Shown here in pieces: positions 12,573 through 14,806 of a stretch of 14,806 nt of DNA. Position 1 is the first letter of the stretch; every line of letters starts with the position of its first letter. The position numbers and the translations under genes are program-made. This DNA is from Pseudomonadota bacterium. Its GTDB lineage: Bacteria > Myxococcota > Myxococcia > Myxococcales > Myxococcaceae. The notes under the pieces were generated by a model. The model had not been told where the DNA came from, did no database searches, and saw nothing but the letters and a program-made list of their open reading frames with translations. The stretch lies in the NCBI GenBank assembly GCA_023424585.1, contig JAFADT010000203.1:1-14806 (forward strand), given 5' to 3'.

Positions 12573-14806
12573 ATGGCGCAAGGCTTCCCACAGGCCGGCG
12601 ACCCCCCCAGGGAGCCACACCCGGGCCAGCGGCTGGGCAACCGCTACGAGCTGCGCCGGCGGGTGAAGGCCGGCCGGGGCATCTCCACCTGGCAGGGGCT
12701 GGACCTGCTCACGCACGAGCCCGTGCTCGTGAAGGTGGCCCCGCTGTCCTCGTTCGTCCCCACGGCCCGCCACCGGCTGGAGCACGAGGCGGAGGTGCTG
12801 TCGCGGCTGCGCGGCCCCGCGCTCGTGCCCGTGCGCGACCTGGGCACCTCGGCCGACCTGTTCTACCTCGTCACGCCGTGGGTGGACGGGGAGACGCTGG
12901 AGGCGCGCCTGCGGCGCGGCCCCCTGTCCCTGCCGGAGGCCCTCATGCTGGGTCAGCGCCTGCTGAAGGCGCTCGCGGAGGCGCACCGCGAGGGCGTCCT
13001 CCACCGCGACGTGAAGCCCTCCAACATCCTGGTGCGGGACCAGCCGCTGTCCGCCGCGTGGCTCACCGACTTCGGGCTGTCGCGCAGCGAGCGGCTGGAC
13101 CCGTCGCTGCGAGACCTGCCCGTGGGCACCGCGCGCTACCTGGCGCCGGAGCAGGCGGGGCTCATCAACCAGCCGGTGGAGGCGCCGTCGGACCTGTACG
13201 CCGTGGGCCTGGTGCTCTTCGAGGCGCTGTCGGGCCGGCCCGCGCTGGAGGGCGCGACCGTGGGCGAGGTGCTGCGCCTGCACCTCGACTCACGCCCGCG
13301 CCTGAGGGTGCTGGGCGTGGAGGTGCCGCTGGCGATGGAGGAGCTCATCTCCCGCCTGAGCCAGACCGACCCGCGCGACCGCTACCAGTCCGCGGACGCC
13401 GCGCTCGCGGACCTGGACGCGCTGGAGGCCGCGCTGGCCCGGGGCGAGTCGGAGCCCGCGCTCGTCACCGGCGCGCACGACCACCGGCAGAGCCTCACCG
13501 AGCCGTCCTTCGTGGGCCGCCGCGAGGAGCTGGTGGCGCTGGAGCGCGAGCTGGTGCACGTGCGCGAGGACGGCTCGCGCGCCGTGGTGGTGGAGGGCGA
13601 GTCCGGCGGCGGCAAGAGCCGGCTGCTGGCGGAGTTCTCCGCCCGGGCCGCGAGCCAGCGCGCGTGGGTGCTGCGAGGCCAGGCGCAGGACCAGGCCGCG
13701 CAGCGCCCCTTCCAGCTCTTCGCGGGCGTGGCGGAGGGCATCGCCGCCGCCGCGCGCCAGGAGCCCGCGCTGGGAGCGCTGCTGCGCGAGCGGCTCGCGG
13801 GCCAGGAGGCCGGCCTGTGCACGGTGCTGCCCACGCTCACGGAGGTGTTCTTCCCCGGCGCGCGGCCGCCGCAGTCCCAGGGGCTGGGGCCGGAGTCCCT
13901 GAGCGAGAGCCGCAGCGCCTGGAGCCTCACCGCGCTGCTGAGCGTGCTGGGCACGCCGGACGCGCCCGCGGTGGTGGTGCTGGAGGACTGCCAGTGGGCG
14001 GACACGCTCACGCTGCGCGCGCTGGAGGCGTGGTCGCAGGGCCGCCGCGCCGGGGACGGGCGGCTGCTGCTCATCGTGTCCTTCCGCAGCGAGGACCTCC
14101 ACGCGGACCACGCGCTGAGGCGGCTGGCGCCGAGCGCGCACCTGAAGCTGTCCGCCTTCGGCGCGGCGGAGGTGGCGCTGCTGGCGGAGTCCATGGCCGG
14201 CGTGCTGCCGCCGGAGGCCGTGGAGCAGGTGACGCGGCTGGCGGAGGGCAACCCGTTCATGGCCTCCGCGGTGCTGCACGGGCTGGTGGAGGACGGCGTC
14301 CTCGTGCCCGGCCCGGACGGCTGGCGGGTGCAGCCGGAGGCCATGGCGCACGCGCGCTCGTCGCGGCAGGCGGCCACCTTCCTGGTGCGGCGCCTGCGCC
14401 TGCTGCCGCCGGAGTCCCTGCACGTGCTCAGCGTGGGCGCCGTGCTGGGCAAGTCCTTCGACGCGAAGGCGGTGGCGGCCCTGTCTGGCACGCCGCTGGA
14501 GGCCGTCACCACCGCGCTGGAGCCGCCGCGCCGCCGGCACATGCTGTGGACGGAGGGCACGCGCTCCACCTTCGTGCACGACAAGCTGCGCGAGGTGCTG
14601 CTGGACCTGCTCTCGCCGGAGGAGCGCCGGGAGCTGCACCGGCTGGCCGCGCGCGCCGCGCAGCAGGCCGTGCCCACCGACCCGTTCGAGCTGGCCTACC
14701 ACTTCGACGCGGCGGGGGAGGACGCGCAGGCGCTGCCCCACGCGCTGGTGGCGGCCCGGCTGGCGCGCGCGCGCTTCGCGCTGGAGTCCGCGGAGCTCAA
14801 CTACCG
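12573..14806 (+). CDS. Serine/threonine protein kinase fused to an AAA-type ATPase, C-terminus beyond the window
   Basis: The first 744 residues are visible. Residues 25-285 form a Hanks-type kinase: ATP-loop AGRGIST (33-39, last Gly of the GxGxxG replaced), lysine K54 (VLVKVAP), helix-C E72, catalytic HRDVKPSN (H144, R145, D146, K148, N151), DFG (166-168) and APE (191-193). It should therefore be active. After a linker, FVGRREEL (313-320) opens an AAA/Orc1-like ATPase with Walker A GESGGGKS (342-349) and Walker B VVVLED (467-472). A helical region follows to the right edge. This order matches the large myxobacterial kinase-ATPase proteins that often continue into TPR, GAF or histidine-kinase domains, none of which can be seen. 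The start is firm: TGA (12570-12572) directly precedes the ATG in frame, and GAGGG lies 6 bp upstream. Confidence 0.93.
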   Translation, partial: MAQGFPQAGDPPREPHPGQRLGNRYELRRRVKAGRGISTWQGLDLLTHEPVLVKVAPLSSFVPTARHRLEHEAEVLSRLRGPALVPVRDLGTSADLFYLVTPWVDGETLEARLRRGPLSLPEALMLGQRLLKALAEAHREGVLHRDVKPSNILVRDQPLSAAWLTDFGLSRSERLDPSLRDLPVGTARYLAPEQAGLINQPVEAPSDLYAVGLVLFEALSGRPALEGATVGEVLRLHLDSRPRLRVLGVEVPLAMEELISRLSQTDPRDRYQSADAALADLDALEAALARGESEPALVTGAHDHRQSLTEPSFVGRREELVALERELVHVREDGSRAVVVEGESGGGKSRLLAEFSARAASQRAWVLRGQAQDQAAQRPFQLFAGVAEGIAAAARQEPALGALLRERLAGQEAGLCTVLPTLTEVFFPGARPPQSQGLGPESLSESRSAWSLTALLSVLGTPDAPAVVVLEDCQWADTLTLRALEAWSQGRRAGDGRLLLIVSFRSEDLHADHALRRLAPSAHLKLSAFGAAEVALLAESMAGVLPPEAVEQVTRLAEGNPFMASAVLHGLVEDGVLVPGPDGWRVQPEAMAHARSSRQAATFLVRRLRLLPPESLHVLSVGAVLGKSFDAKAVAALSGTPLEAVTTALEPPRRRHMLWTEGTRSTFVHDKLREVLLDLLSPEERRELHRLAARAAQQAVPTDPFELAYHFDAAGEDAQALPHALVAARLARARFALESAELNY

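Noticed and set aside
12110..12640. N-terminal extension of the fah frame by about 177 residues
   Set aside because: The extension is Pro/Arg/Gly-rich without homology character, crosses the intergenic repeats and would overlap the divergent kinase gene. The TTG at 12109 gives the family's usual N-terminus.
12334..12666. 110-codon open frame on plus between fah and the kinase gene
   Set aside because: Low-complexity, no ribosome site, and overlaps the start of the kinase gene in another frame.
13290..14741. Two long open frames on minus opposite the kinase-ATPase gene
   Set aside because: Antisense to a continuous frame with kinase and Walker motifs. Compositions are Arg/Ala/Ser-rich or His/Gln-rich, without domains.

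Overview
The window is very GC-rich with strong third-position GC bias. It carries ECF sigma/anti-sigma systems, short Cys-rich lipoproteins and a serine/threonine kinase fused to an AAA-type ATPase. Together these point to a myxobacterium (Myxococcus/Corallococcus/Pyxidicoccus-like); this is inferred from content, not from a database match. No tRNA, rRNA, CRISPR array or mobile element was seen.

Layout. 1-810 (minus): a cupin gene overlaps by 4 bp a vitamin K epoxide reductase (VKOR)-type disulfide-forming protein that runs off the left edge. 849-1925 (plus): a YgfZ-type folate-binding protein linked to Fe-S metabolism. 2011-2841 (minus): an ECF sigma factor with a built-in C-terminal zinc-finger anti-sigma-like domain. 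3079-8344 (minus): the most interesting block. In transcription order it holds an ECF sigma factor, its overlapping membrane anti-sigma factor, a CcdA-thioredoxin fusion, a lipoprotein rhodanese, a SoxB-like metallohydrolase lipoprotein and an exported DsrE-family protein. 8495-8842 (plus): a small Cys-repeat lipoprotein that seems shortened by a 4-bp duplication. 8937-9170 (minus): a small membrane protein. 9272-12109 (minus): a tyrosine-catabolism operon, fumarylacetoacetase - maleylacetoacetate isomerase - 4-hydroxyphenylpyruvate dioxygenase, ending in a good intrinsic terminator. 12573-14806 (plus): the first 744 codons of a protein kinase/AAA ATPase fusion, divergent from the tyrosine operon across a 463-bp intergenic region that contains repeats.

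How the genes work together. Four elements of the form GGGAACTTY-N15-TGTCCY (one degenerate) lie on the minus strand in front of the sigma gene, the ccdA-thioredoxin gene, the soxB-like gene and the dsrE-like gene. All four have the same 15-bp spacing, and the three with the exact -35 are the only ones noticed in the window. This is the layout expected of an autoregulated ECF regulon. The products form a coherent cell-envelope sulfur/thiol module: a SoxV/SoxW-like reductant relay (CcdA-Trx), a persulfide-handling rhodanese, a SoxB-like sulfate-releasing hydrolase and a DsrE protein with a candidate carrier cysteine. The classical Sox carrier SoxYZ and the cytochromes SoxXA are absent from the window. 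The best candidate for an undescribed system here is therefore a Sox-like envelope sulfur pathway, or sulfur-stress response, controlled by an ECF sigma factor and lacking SoxYZ.
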